In this document: in pieces, positions 10,325 to 21,510 of the stretch
Layout of the letters: the number at the start of each line of letters is the position of its first letter
Position numbering within the stretch: position 1 is the stretch's first letter
NCBI GenBank assembly: GCA_965644295.1
Contig: CBFFRP010000358.1
Span: 124,001-188,000, forward strand
Reading direction: 5' to 3'
Length of the DNA stretch: 64,000 nucleotides
Source of the DNA: Paraphysomonas bandaiensis
Taxonomy: Eukaryota; Chrysophyceae
Notes under the pieces: model-generated
Database searches by the model: none
The model's input: the letters and a program-made list of their open reading frames with translations, nothing else
What the model was told of the DNA's origin: nothing
Program-made: the position numbers and the translations under genes

Positions 10325-11145
10325 ATGATTTGATAAACTTGTCAATATGTTTGTTCCACTGCCTCGGTGATGACCGCAATCCATATAAGGCCTTGATCAA
10401 TTGAAAACACCACCCCGCTGGCAATTCTTCATCAGGTGGAGGTGCCATATAAACATCCTCCTCAAGATCGGCATAACAAAACGCTGATAATACGTCCAAC
10501 TGATGTACATGCATATGAAACATAAATGCAATTGCGAGGACCAGTCGAATGGTTATTCCTTTGACCACTGGAGCAAACGTGGAGTGCTCCTCCTCCGAGC
10601 TTGTCGCCACTTCTTGTACTGTGGAGATCTCTCCGCTTCGGCATATGAGTCTGGTATCGTAATGTCTTGTTGTTTCAACTCTGCATGTTTTAAGTTAACA
10701 TTGTATGCATCTGGCACCTCAACCATATTTATCACTCCCAATACCGATGCATTCGCCAACCTACGCTTGCTCATCCTGATCCCGCAAATCATCTTGCGGT
10801 GTGGGAGGATGAGCAAGCGTAGGTTGGCGAATGCATCGGTATTGGGAGTGATAAATATGGTTGAGGTGCCAGATGCATACAATGTTAACTTAAAACATGC
10901 AGAGGTCAAAGGAATAACCATTCGACTGGTCCTCGCAATTGCATTTATGTTTCATATGCATGTACATCAGTTGGACGTATTATCAGCGTTTTGTTATGCC
11001 GATCTTGAGGAGGATGTTTATATGGCACCTCTACCTGATGAAGAATTGCCAGCGGGGTGGTGTTTTCAATTGATCAAGGCCTTATATGGATTGCGGTCAT
11101 CACCGAGGCAGTGGAACAAACATATTGACAAGTTTATCTAATCAT
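10325..11145. repeat. Large near-perfect palindrome made of Copia RT sequence
   Basis: Left arm about 10325-10775, right arm about 10806-11145, spacer about 30 bases around 10776-10805. The arms match almost base for base. The left arm alone keeps about 115 bases (roughly 10565-10680 region, coding DSYAEAERSPQYKKW) that the right arm has lost. Confidence 0.9.
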
Positions 11146-12355
11146 CGTTACATTTTACTGCTTGCATTTTAGATACATGCTTATATATGCGATGATGGAG
11201 TAATGGTCAATTACACTTGAAATGCACGATCTGGGTGTGTGCAAACGGTCTCTAAATATATCAGAATCACGAGAGGTGAGGACTGGTACATGTTAGATCA
11301 ATCGGAATATGTCAAGATATTGTCAAGAAATTCAGTTCGTTTATGGGAAAGAGCAGTAAGAATAAGGAGACTCCACTACCTACCAATGTTCAGGATTTGT
11401 TGGCAGAGCAACGTGAGCTGACGGAGGAGCAGAAGCAGTGGGTTGAATCATTTCCGTATAGAGGAATTATTGGAGCGGTATTGCATTTGGCGATTCATAC
11501 TAGACCTGATCTGGCTTATGCTGTGGGGTTATTGGCTCGATTTAGTACTTCTCCAACATATGCGGCTTGCAGATTAGCTATATTCATTTGTTGAAATATT
11601 TACGTGGTACAGTTGATAAGGGCATCAGATTCAGTGGGAGTGAGTTTTATTTACATGTATTCAGTGATTCAGACTGTGCTGGTGATAGGATGACTCGGCG
11701 GTCCACAACGGGATACATCGTGTTTTTATGTGCGGCGCTTTGGCCTGCTGGCAGTCCAAGCTTCAGACCACAGTTGCGACTTCGAGCATGGAATCTGAGT
11801 ATATGGCGGAGTATGCGGCTATGCAAGAACTGGTGTGGCTTCGGGGGGTGTTCAAGGAGCTCGGACTCTTGGTAGCGAAGCCGACTCCATTCTTTATGGA
11901 TAGTAAGAGTGCAAAGGATCATTCAGAGAATCCAGTGTATCATAAGAGGTCGAAGCATATTGACATCAAGCATCAGTGGATAAGAGAACAAGTTAATGGA
12001 AAATTTCCTACAGCAAATTTGATTCATGTATCTACGGATGATATGGCGGCTGATATTTTTACAAAGGCATTGTCCACACGAAGATCTTCAGCCGTCATGA
12101 GAAAATGATTACCGGGGTTAAGAGGAGTGTGTCTAACAGAGTGGAGGAGCAGTAGAAGAAACGACCCCGAAGAGGTTTAAGGTGTGTTTTCGTGGGTGAA
12201 AATCCTACATAACGTATATCTAGTTGACTGCTAGTTATATATGTATCTTTAAAAGATTTCACATCTGTTTTACCTGTGGGACTAGGTAGTCATAGAATTA
12301 TCAGATTATTGTGATCACTGTTGTTTTATATCACTGCATTCTACATTGAGTGGGA

Positions 12356-12440
12356 GTATTAGAATATGCATTCAGTATGTCAATTGAAGACAATGTACGA
12401 GAATACAGTGATGTACAAATGCTATGATGATATTGAGAAA
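12356..12440 (+). repeat. LTR-start direct repeat, right copy
   Basis: It shares TATTAGAATATG, TTCAGTATGTCA, TTGAAGACAATGTACGAGAA and GATGTACAAATGCTATGATG with 10230-10325. It lies directly after a polypurine tract. Left and right copies flank the foldback and are best read as truncated LTR starts. Confidence 0.7.
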
Positions 12441-13074
12441 CTGAAATAGCTTGATCTCTCAAGATATGTTCAGTAACGAGAGGTTCGCATATGTAGGATA
12501 TTATGCGTAGATTAAAATGAGTTAGTGTTGGTTATCACAACTTCGTGTAAACGATATTAATATATCTATCTAGTCTTACGATCTCTGTGATCTAGATTTT
12601 CAATATTTCCTAGCGTTGATGCACAACATACGAAACAATATGGACACCAACAAGTGTCTCATAATGACACTACATAAAAATATAAAACCTTCAAAAGTAT
12701 AATACTTCAGTATATCATTTTTGAGCTTCGTATTTTGCTCCCCAGAGCGCACCACAGCCAAGGCTTATTGATATTGATTGCGTTTCTTCTGACCCAACCT
12801 TTGCTATTAATGTATTTATATCAGAGGATGAAGCCATAACAAGTGTTGCAGAGTACCAAAATACTTTTTACAAGATGCCTAAAATAGGAAGATTCCTGTT
12901 TATTTAAGAAAGATACATTGCAAGGTGATCGCTACAGACAGTTATCAGTATTGTCTAGCCGCAGCACGTCACCAATTTACTACAATAATATCACGCATAT
13001 TCTCGATTCTCGACATTATAGATAAGAAATATATCAACCTTACACCTAATACAACCTATATGTGTCCACTACTG
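12441..13074. other. Spacer with an orphan open frame
   Basis: Mostly AT-rich. From 12749 to 12907 a plus-strand frame of 52 codons is open, has ordinary composition (LIDIDCVSSDPTFAINVF) and follows a CCCCAG splice-acceptor-like site, but it has no start codon and no recognisable family. It could be a stranded last exon of a gene disrupted by the Copia insertion, or chance. Confidence 0.4.
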
Positions 13075-14985
13075 TCATACTCGCGGAATTAAAGGGCGCT
13101 TCTCTCCACTCACGCCACCAGGATCATCAATTGTAGCGCTAGCCTTTGTTCCATCTAAAGGGCTCGCTGTGTAGTTCGAACCATATGATTCACTATGACT
13201 CCTTGGCTTCAGAGAACGGTCTGATGCACTGTTGCTAGAACCATGCAATTCCAAGGTCGGTACACTATGGAAGTGCATCTTATTCAAGTAAAAGCTACCT
13301 TCGTTGTCATAACAGTCCTCATATTGATTTTCAAACTCACATATGCCATTCACCCTCATGTAACGCAGTATAGCATGGACAATAATACCGAGAATAATGG
13401 TGACAACGGCTGTAATGAAAGCCCACTTTGAGCTAATGGCGATTATAATGATAGCAAATATGGATGGGCAGAGCAAAAGCAACGTAACACCTGCTGTACC
13501 CAATGGGATTTTGTACGGTCGTGACATGTCGGGATGGGATATACGCAGCTTAACAAAAGCAGCAAACTCAATTAGTTGGGAAAAGCAATACAAAATGTTC
13601 AGCATCTCGATGACTTCTGAGAAAGAGAGCCAACACAAAACTAAAACTCCACTGGCTGAAATTAAAATCCCGTACGTTGGTGTTCCATATACGTTTCTGG
13701 TTCCAACTACTTTCGGGATTATTCCTCGATCAGCCATTCCAGCGACCTGTGAAAGAGTTACACTGCAAATACCATACTTGCTAAGACAGTACATCGTATA
13801 TATACGATTACATTATATATAGCATGTCCTACATCGCACCTGCCATGCATCAGTGCTCATCTCAGCTATAAATGTTCCGATGTTTGTAATTGAAGCTGCA
13901 AACATCATCCACACCCCAAGCCAATTCCCACATATCTCGACAGCAAGAAACGTGAAATGACCATCCTTCCATTCGTGATAAGGTATATCACTTGCTCCTG
14001 TACCTGTATACAAAGGTCAAGATGTTTCGCCAACTATGGTTTCTCACATGCCAACATATACTCTACAATAGACACCACAATATACACATCTTCTCCACAA
14101 TACACGAAGCAGAATGATATAGTATGTTAAAACAAAAAACAACAGCACTACACCATACATATCGCCATATGCGAGTGGAATTTCCACACTGCGACTAATA
14201 AACAGTTTCTCACCTATCAGAACAGGTAAGAAAGACGATATCCCCACTAGTAGCACAGCCAAACTCATACCCAAAGGGTAGGTTTTCCCGGGCTGGTCCA
14301 CCTCCCCTGCAAAGCAGGCGGCAGAGTCCCAGTAGTTTATGTTCCAGAAAAAAGTGTTCAAAAATAACCGCCAGTTTATGCCGTAAATCCCATTTTCAGG
14401 GGTGGCGAGCCATTTAGTGGGGTCGACTTTGAAAGCTCCGATAATGCAAAACACAACAAAAGGCATCATTGTCAGGGTGCAAATGATGATTGTTGTTCTG
14501 CCTACAACATCTAAGCCTCTATAATTTAGATATGTAAGCAGAACTGTAAGCAAAATAATAAATAACAGTCGAGGTAAGCCACTTGAAAACATGGAATCAG
14601 ACCCTTGACTCTGAATTAGAGACACAAATGTGTCCAGCAGGAGTATGGGGTATAAGGAATTGTCTGCGACTCCTGAAAGGTAACTCAACCATCCTTCTTG
14701 AAAGCCCCAAAAAGGCCCAAATGCGAGTGTTACCCATGCAACTGACCCGGATGCTTCGGGTATGGCTGTAGCGAGTTCTGTTGTGATCAGAGCCTCAGGT
14801 ACTGCCCACACGAGCAACAAACTAAACCCTAACAAAGCGTAGAGAGGTCCGCCTGCCTTCACTATCTCTTCTATTCCGAAGGGCCCTCCTGACACCGAGT
14901 AGAAAGTGAGTCCGACCAGAGCAAAGAGACCCAGCTTCTTCTTCATCCTTCCAGGACTGCGCATGGGACTGATCGCAGTTGACAT
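13075..14985 (-). CDS. APC-superfamily polyamine / amino acid transporter (LAT/PUT type), 535 aa
   Basis: Exons 14214-14985, 13840-14003 and 13075-13746 total 1608 bases. About 12 membrane segments. The start reads LTFYSVSGGPFGIEEIVKAG, the substrate-binding unwound helix 1 of the family, followed by WAVPEALITTELATAIPEASG and AFGPFWGFQEGWLSYLSGV, closest in memory to plant RMV1/PUT and trypanosomatid polyamine transporters. Later signatures are FWNINYWDSAACFAGEV and MADRGIIPKVVG. The cytosolic tail of about 100 residues is Ser-rich and hydrophilic. The start is the ATG at 14985, not the in-frame GTG further out. Likely plasma or organelle membrane importer; polyamine versus neutral amino acid preference cannot be read from sequence. 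Confidence 0.88.
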
Positions 14986-15457
14986 CGCCCTAGATAAACC
15001 CACAGGTTACTATAATTGCATCACGCAGCTGTCTGGTTAGTGAAGCCTCTCTGTGTGTGCTGTGCGTGTCTGCGCTTGCACTGGAAGAAGACCACGACAC
15101 GGCCTTATACAGCCTTATACAGCCTTATACGTATGTATACACTGAGAGAAACATATGCTTGTGTTGTAGTTCTACAGCACCGTATTCACGAATACAATCG
15201 AGTCCCTTTACCTCAACTCTTATCCAATCACAACACTATATTAGCGTTTACGAGTATCCTGTTGGCCATAAGTCTACATAACGGTTGTTGTAGTTGTTCT
15301 AGTATGAGAAGATGCAGCGCAGTCACTGCTGCACTTGTATGTTAATGTCGGGAGCATTGTGGTCACTGAGTGTGCTGTGGAAGTATGTGACATTAGGCCT
15401 TGAATATTAAGTAGCAAAGCCATTCAATGCTGTGCTAAGAGCTGCCACCCCCACACT
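14986..15457. promoter_or_regulatory. Divergent promoter interval, transporter / EF-hand gene
   Basis: 472 bases between start codons. It holds three tandem copies of CAGCCTTATA(C) at about 15100-15131 and a GTATAC. No coding frame is convincing. Regulatory role inferred from layout. Confidence 0.45.
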
Positions 15458-18400
15458 ATGCTTGATTTCATATTCAACAGAAGGAAAGCTAACATTCGTT
15501 TTGAAGACATAACTGCTCCTGAATTTGCTATTTTGGAATTAATTTCAGTGGACAAATTGCACGCAAAGAAGTACTTTGAGTTATACAGGTCACTGGCATC
15601 TGTAGCAGTGAAATACACAACTCTCATTTTCTTTGTGTCAGGAAATTTGTCGCGAATTCAAATGGATCGCTGACCTCAACAGCTTTTTTACATTTTTTTG
15701 ATGTGGATCGATCTTTTGTTACCAACAGAATTTTTAACATGACTACTACCAAGGTGATTTGTGGTGTATTTCTGTTCCACGTCAACAACTGTCACCGTAG
15801 GCTAATGATGAGATCTCTTTTGTGAAGTTTGTGTACACGATTTGGTACTCGTGTCAACTGACATTTGAAGATTTATACCAAATGTAAGACTATTTGTGCT
15901 AGGCTGTTGTATTAATAGAGTTACTTTGCGATTATTTTTTGCATCCGCACTATTCTGATTCATGTTCCGGCTTCAGATCGTTTACTACTTTTGATATCAA
16001 TAATCGTAATCACCTCGAGATAGATGATCTTCCTCAACTGCTCGGTTCCCTTTACGGGGATAGCCGCAACCCCGGTCACAACAACTGGACACGAATTAAG
16101 GCTGCTAAAAAACTGTATCAGGAATTGTTCAATGCATGTGTTGACAAGGGTGGTGTTCTGGAGTATAATGAATTTCGACGGATTATGCTTAACCATGGTA
16201 CCGCTATGGTTCCTGTTTTTCACCTGCAAAGGAAGATACGATCAAAAGTAAGATCAATTATTGTATATATATTGTCCGTTGTAATGTAATATTGTTTGCA
16301 CGAGTTTTGACATTTTGACAATCCATGTGGTCAGTTGTACTGTGTTTTATACGTGCGGATCACATTGTAGCATATTTTCACAATATGGAGCAGGCATTTG
16401 GTGAGAAATTTTGGGATAAACTTCAGCATCAACCAATTAAGGCGAAGCACTTCACTAGGTATTCCGCTGTTCTAATTCGTGCGACGTGCAATTTATTCGT
16501 GATTTTAGAGAGGATGTACTTGATATGATTCGAAATCACAGTCCGAATGAGGTAAGTTGTAATTAGTCCCAACATACCGACGTAGCATACAGAGCAGTGT
16601 ATACAGGGTAAATCAGGCTCATACTAATGTATGATAGATATACCATATATATATATATTAGAAGCAAAAATTACATTTAAGTACCTGCTCCCCTCTTTGA
16701 TATGCGTTTGTAGGTTGTCAGTATGATTAATAATACAGGGGGTGCGCGCAGCTATATGGATTTTCAAGAGGTGTGTAGGTTCAGTGATAAATAGGCTGTT
16801 AAATCTTGAAACATTTAGGGGTACAATTAAGTATCATCATATATATAAGTCGTCATGTATATAGTGTACAATATTGTAACATAGTGGCGGCCAGAAATGT
16901 GTTCTTTTGCATGTTGTGATGCTGCAAAATTTTAATGATACTACTACTTTTGATTGACTTTTATTGTCCAGAAAGCTGTTACGATGTCAGTAAGTGATGA
17001 CATCACGAGGAGAGATCTATATGGTCAGCCACTTCCTCCTAGGAAAAGGCCAAGCCTTTTTAGATCTATGTCAGCCAATAGAGTTCAATTCGTTGGTGGA
17101 AACAATGCGGATGAGAGAAGATTAAACATTGCGAATAAAAAGTACGGTGATGAAATTGTCATTTTATCTTTGCTACACTGCACTTCACAATTGCTAATCG
17201 ACATATCCTTCGTCTTCAGGCTGGAGCGTCAAAGAGCAGAATTCAAGCCACTAACAGCCCATCAAAAACCCAGCCGCATTCAATCCAAACCCCTACAAAG
17301 ATCTGCAACAGCTGATACTGCGATTGAAAGGTATGTAACGTATTTTGTTGTATGAGCTGGTGTGATATATTTGTGCAAATGCCAACTCATTTTTGTTGTC
17401 TACAGATGGGAACAAAGCCTTCTCCAACGGATAGAAAATGAAGCTATCATGTTAGATGCTGATAAGAAAGATGAGACGAGTGCCGATGATATCGATATAT
17501 GTCTTGACCCGAGGTGAAGCCCTCTATGTGGAGTTGGTTATGAACTTCACGTAAATTGATAGTATTTTGCATATAGCTTTCGCTCAGAGGGTACATATTA
17601 TATTTTCTGACCCGTATCTATATTTTGTATACCACCTACGATGGCCTAAACGTATATTAATCTTATTCTTCAGAGAGGCTTACGGCAACAAGGTAGACTT
17701 ATTTTTAAACAATCGCTACAACCACAAAAAGATTATGCCTGTGAGGTCTTCTCCGCCAAAATGCTCCACGACGGAATGTGGCTGGGACTATCTTGCTGAT
17801 GATGAAGATAGGCCGAGAGTGAAAAAGTATGTAGTAGTCATACATATGTCGCATATATTATTTCTTTTATGTATTGCCATGTCGTGATATCGGATCTATT
17901 TTTGCTCAGATTCCTATTTAATTTACAGGACTATTGATTCTGCAGCTATCATGCCCAAAGAAGTCAGTAAATCAGCCATCGTGGTGTATATATTGACTCA
18001 CAATGAGCTGTTGTTAGGAACCTTCTGAGAAATTTGTAGTTGAAAAAGTTATCCCTAAAGAGATGCATGGAACCCTTGGAGTAACTGTAAGTTGGAGTGT
18101 ATAACTTTATGTTGTTTGCTTGCATCATATACCCACTGAAACTCTAAATATCTAGGAAATGGAAGGGTTTGATCTGGAGGAATTGGCTACCCTTCAAAAA
18201 CAATACGGTGAGTGAAAGCTATCGTGTACTATGTAATACACCTTATCTTCAATTTTTTACTGAATTTGTGCTTTCTAATGTTGTTTATATAGATGAACTT
18301 TTGGAGGCCACTCAAAAAAAAAAGCCTCAGCGAAAGTAAGTAGATGGCGTGCTCCTTTATAGATTTCGTCATTCCACCCCGTGAATATTGTGAAGATCAA

Positions 18401-19304
18401 GGCAATGCAGTGGCATAGTTTTCGTGTTCTATTTGTCGCCTGAAGTTATTACAATATATGTTGGTTATCTAAACTGTGCATAGGAATATAAATATGGCTG
18501 AGTATATGGCCTCTTTACCTGATCAAAATCTTGATTTGTATGGTGATGTTACGTTTCGACCCCGGATTAAACATAAAATGAGGCCACTGACTCAAAGGGT
18601 TATTACTGAGATATGTGATATTACGGAATCAACGCGGAGGAACAACCCCTATGAAGTTGTGTCTGCACCGAATAGCGGCTACATGGTATGTCAATGCTTA
18701 TATTATACACCATTGCTACACGGGGGAAATGTGTGGATGTACTCGAATTTTGTATTCGGCTGATATATGTTGTTCCCCTTCTACGTACACCAATTTGTCA
18801 TGTATGTAGGATGAAGCTGACTACAGAGAATTTCTCAACATGAAAAAACAATCTAGTAAATACAAAGTCAAAATCAGGACGTTTGCCGACTTCCTTAAAT
18901 ATAAAGGATATGAAAACATTGCAAATGACACAATATCAAGTAGTGATACCTGCCAAAAACACGGCGTTGAGGCTGACCTTTGTGGCACGGCGAAAGTGGA
19001 AGGGACACAAATACTCGAATCCGATGAAATGAACGAGTGTAATACACATCACTCACTTTCGAATGTTGAACACATAGGTTTTCGTGATACTACGGAAAAC
19101 GAGGACCTGCCGTATGACAAGCACGAGAAGAAAGATAACTCCCATCAAGTGAAAAGTTGTAAAAAGTATAGACTCAAAGACGGACACTTGGCCGGTTCAA
19201 ATAAAACTGGGGATAGAAATCGAAATCGCCACCGCCTGAAAGCGAAAGCCTCAGAGGGGAGTAATAGGCACTTGAAAGTTCGTTATAATAAGTCGAAATT
19301 ATAG
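15458..19304 (+). CDS. EF-hand-containing protein of unknown function, about 15 exons
   Basis: Exons verified in phase: 15458-15588, 15642-15753, 15801-15883, 15977-16247, 16391-16458, 16509-16551, 16714-16770, 16972-17330, 17406-17513, 17674-17826, then from 17929 several short ones and a last exon ending in TAG at 19302-19304. Residues encoded near 15980-16040 form an EF-hand loop (FDINNRNHLEIDDL), and a degenerate second hand follows (CVDKGGVLEYNEF). The pattern FHLQRKIRSK...GEKFW after it is typical of large protist EF-hand proteins. The C-terminal half is basic, low in hydrophobics and probably disordered. A Ca2+-binding scaffold or regulatory role is the most that can be inferred. The span 17147-17219 could be an intron, but the frame reads through. 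Confidence 0.75.
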
Positions 19305-19794
19305 TATCTAGTGTATTGTAAATAAGAATAGAGATAATAGTGCTTACTTTGTGAAATTTTCATAATGTAGGGCTAAGTGTCTGTGATATATATGTGCCTT
19401 ATTGGGCTCTTCACTGTCCGGTAATTCAGTTGATCGATCCAAGTATAACAGCACAGCTAGACAGTATCAGGGATGCGTAACAATTACTTGACGATTATTG
19501 AAATTTCAAGAATTTATTGAAACTGAGACAGCAAATAATAATTGTAATTATAATTGACTACTGCCTACTCTAATTAATTAAAATATTTTGAATGCCATCA
19601 ATTTGAGTGTATATATTAGTTACTGCACATAATCATAAGCGGAACAAAAACAACACGTAGCTAGTAAAAACAAGTTACCCTAGGACTTTCTTAACGTGTC
19701 AATTCTAAAACTGAGAGACGGATTATAATTTGCCGGGCTATTGGAACGAGCTTCCTTGATGACGTCTGCCAGAAAGTCAGACAACTGCTTTGAG
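19305..19794. other. AT-rich spacer after the EF-hand gene
   Basis: Contains the 3' flank of the EF-hand gene and no gene that I can support. Confidence 0.5.
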
Positions 19795-19948
19795 TAAAAC
19801 CGCGAAAGTGGTTGCACCTTGGTGCTTGCGGTGACGCACAAGCAGCTTTCGTAGCGTAAGATAAGATAGTAGGATATCAGAGTTAAGCATTCATTAGTTA
19901 ATTTGCAATGCGCTTATTGCGAATAAAAAACATTCACTACAATTACAT
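19795..19948 (+). mobile_element. LTR-like repeat fragment with conserved hairpin (copy 2)
   Basis: Second copy of the repeat at 5226-5425. It ends in TTACA and is followed at once by TGGCACCCGATAG, which has the form and position of a primer binding site, then by a short GA-rich stretch. This supports an LTR identity. The inner part of the element is missing or too decayed to recognise. Confidence 0.6.
19803..19851 (+). other. Conserved hairpin with GNRA tetraloop (copy 2)
   Basis: Outer stem CGAAAG (19803-19808) with CTTTCG (19846-19851); inner stem TGCTTG with CAAGCA; loop GTGA (19831-19834), again GNRA. Compared with copy 1, the third outer pair changes from G-C to A-T on both strands, and the loop changes only at its free N position. 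Confidence 0.65.
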
Positions 19949-20102
19949 GGCACCCGATAGTCAATCGTCGTCTGCGCGACAATACAGTTATTATTCGGAG
20001 CGCTACCTCCAATAAGGCAGTATGGCAACGGAAGGAATAGTTTCAACGAGGGAGAAGATTATGACAGTGAGAGTCTAGTTCAGAATGTGAACAGCCTAGC
20101 AT

Positions 20103-20330
20103 TTGATTGATGATTACAGGCAGTGGAGTCGAGCACGTCTTAACAAGCAAATTCGATACCGCAATATGAAGCACTTGCATGCTACAACCAATAAGGTTGA
20201 AAGAATATTCAGTAGAACTAAGATTGCCATGGCTAATTATGTTGACTACAACCTGCGTCGATTAATCAATGAATTGACAATTAGTTGTTACAAAGCCATG
20301 GACAGATGTGCGAAATGTTTGGACATTTGA
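20103..20330 (+). pseudogene. Possible hAT-type transposase C-terminal remnant
   Basis: A 75-codon frame with HATTNKVERIFSRTKIAM. TSNxVERxFS is the core of the hAT dimerisation domain, and LRRLINEL after it fits loosely. No catalytic part is present. It lies just behind the LTR-like repeat, so this is a patch of mixed transposon debris. Confidence 0.4.
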
Positions 20331-20719
20331 AACATAGAAAGAATTCGCTGCTATAAAGCCACCAAAAGGTTTTCTTACTAAAGTAGTAGAACATTTCTTA
20401 GTCAATATTACTTCTCTTACCTATACCTATGCTAGACATTCCAATACTACGAGCTCAAAGCAAAGAATACAGTGAGCGAGCACTGTACTGATATATGATA
20501 TAACTGATATCTACTGACTTCAGGGAAGATGCTACATGAAATGATATCCAATGGGCCGCAATTAATATTTATAACTGTTGAGTCATATGCACCCAAGAAA
20601 TCCTGCAAAGTACGAACGCCAACATTGCTTTAATATTCAAGAACCACAGTGAAACTTGTTGAACAAACTACAGCTGCATTATTGTACTACTGAACTACAT
20701 CGCAACACATCTTTCCAAA
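20331..20719. other. Spacer
   Basis: No gene or repeat seen between the transposase remnant and the 3' end of the Ly6/uPAR-like gene. Confidence 0.5.
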
Positions 20720-21510
20720 CTACATAATTGCCAACCCCAATGCCATTACTGACATAAGAACCACGCTCATGAACCCGACTGAGGTTCTTCCAGCAGAGTT
20801 GCAAATGTCTCCCATATCAATAGCAAGTGCATCATCATCAGCAAACTTTTTCGCACGGCAACAATCGGCATATATCTTCATGCCGGCAGGTCTGGACGAG
20901 TTTACCATTACGTGATCGTTGTTATAAATGTTTCCAGTCTCCGGGTTGATACATTCAGCTCTCGTGGCACAGCCTCTGCAGTAGTATGTGGATTACCTTA
21001 CGCAAGCATATATGTAGGGTACACGCATGCCATATTTATCAGAGGTATAAGAGAACAATTTGAATTGTGCACATGTGAATATAATACCAAAACTGTGTTC
21101 TAACAAGAGCCCGCGAACAACACTCACCTTGTCAATATACAGTCTCTGCCATTATTTATATCAGTTTCACAAACCTACATAAAAATAAAGGTCAGAGCAA
21201 AAACAACAACCAGCTACAGTGTTGACATCATGCCCAAACAACAACAACAACAACAACAATAACAATCAAACCATGTGTCCGCACCGTCATAGTGGAGCAG
21301 TACCACTCATCTGTATCTGCATTCAAATCTCCGCAGTCGACATTCTGTAACTGATAGAGACTTGATCCTGCGCACATACCCCGCCCATCACTATCACCAT
21401 ACCGCAGCTAGAGATCAGCTCATACCTTGAAAGCAGTAGTATCTTTTGGACAGCGACACTGATAGCAGCAGACTCATGCAGAGAGCCCGCAGATATACGC
21501 TGATAACCAT
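20720..21510 (-). CDS. Secreted GPI-anchored Ly6/uPAR (three-finger)-like protein, 156 aa
   Basis: Four small exons: 21426-21510, 21285-21367, 21128-21174 and 20720-20975, 471 bases in all with matching phases. The first exon is a signal peptide (M-VIS...LLLSVSLS) ending at YYCFQ. The mature part has ten cysteines, ending with a CC pair and a distant DICN, then a hydrophobic tail (SVVLMSVMALGLAIM) without a charged end, typical of a GPI signal. CC...DxCN closing the domain followed by a GPI tail is the hallmark of the LU domain of Ly6, CD59 and uPAR. Unusually, about 19 residues separate CC from C-N where the family has about 4-5. The donor at 21284 (GTGCGG) is weak but is the only one keeping frame. 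Function unknown; probably cell-surface binding. Confidence 0.65.

Larger units (their letters stand above)
10226..12440 (+). mobile_element. Degenerate Ty1/copia remnant with a foldback of its RT domain
   Basis: Reverse transcriptase sequence (HQLDVLSAFCYADLEEDVYM, ALYGLRSSPRQWN) occurs once on the minus strand (10325-10610) and once on the plus strand (10905-11141). RNase H follows on the plus strand (11343-12108): SDSDCAGDRMTRRSTTGY, LQTTVATSSMESEYMA, KHIDIKHQWIRE, ADIFTKAL. At least two frameshifts and no gag, protease or integrase mean it is dead. The segment after RNase H ends in GAGTGGGAG, a polypurine tract, followed by TATTAGAATATG (12356), a decayed LTR start. A related block of about 85 bp at 10230-10325 flanks the left side. 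Confidence 0.88.

Noticed and set aside
15016-15345. Cys-rich plus-strand ORFs upstream of the EF-hand gene
   Set aside because: They lie in the divergent promoter interval, have low-complexity composition and no splice or family support.
17147-17219. Possible intron in the EF-hand gene (GTGATG...TTCAG)
   Set aside because: Removing it breaks the frame, while the exon reads through without a stop, so I kept one exon.
21239-21268. (CAA)n run, possible polyglutamine
   Set aside because: It lies inside an intron of the Ly6-like gene and is read on the other strand; short and unremarkable.
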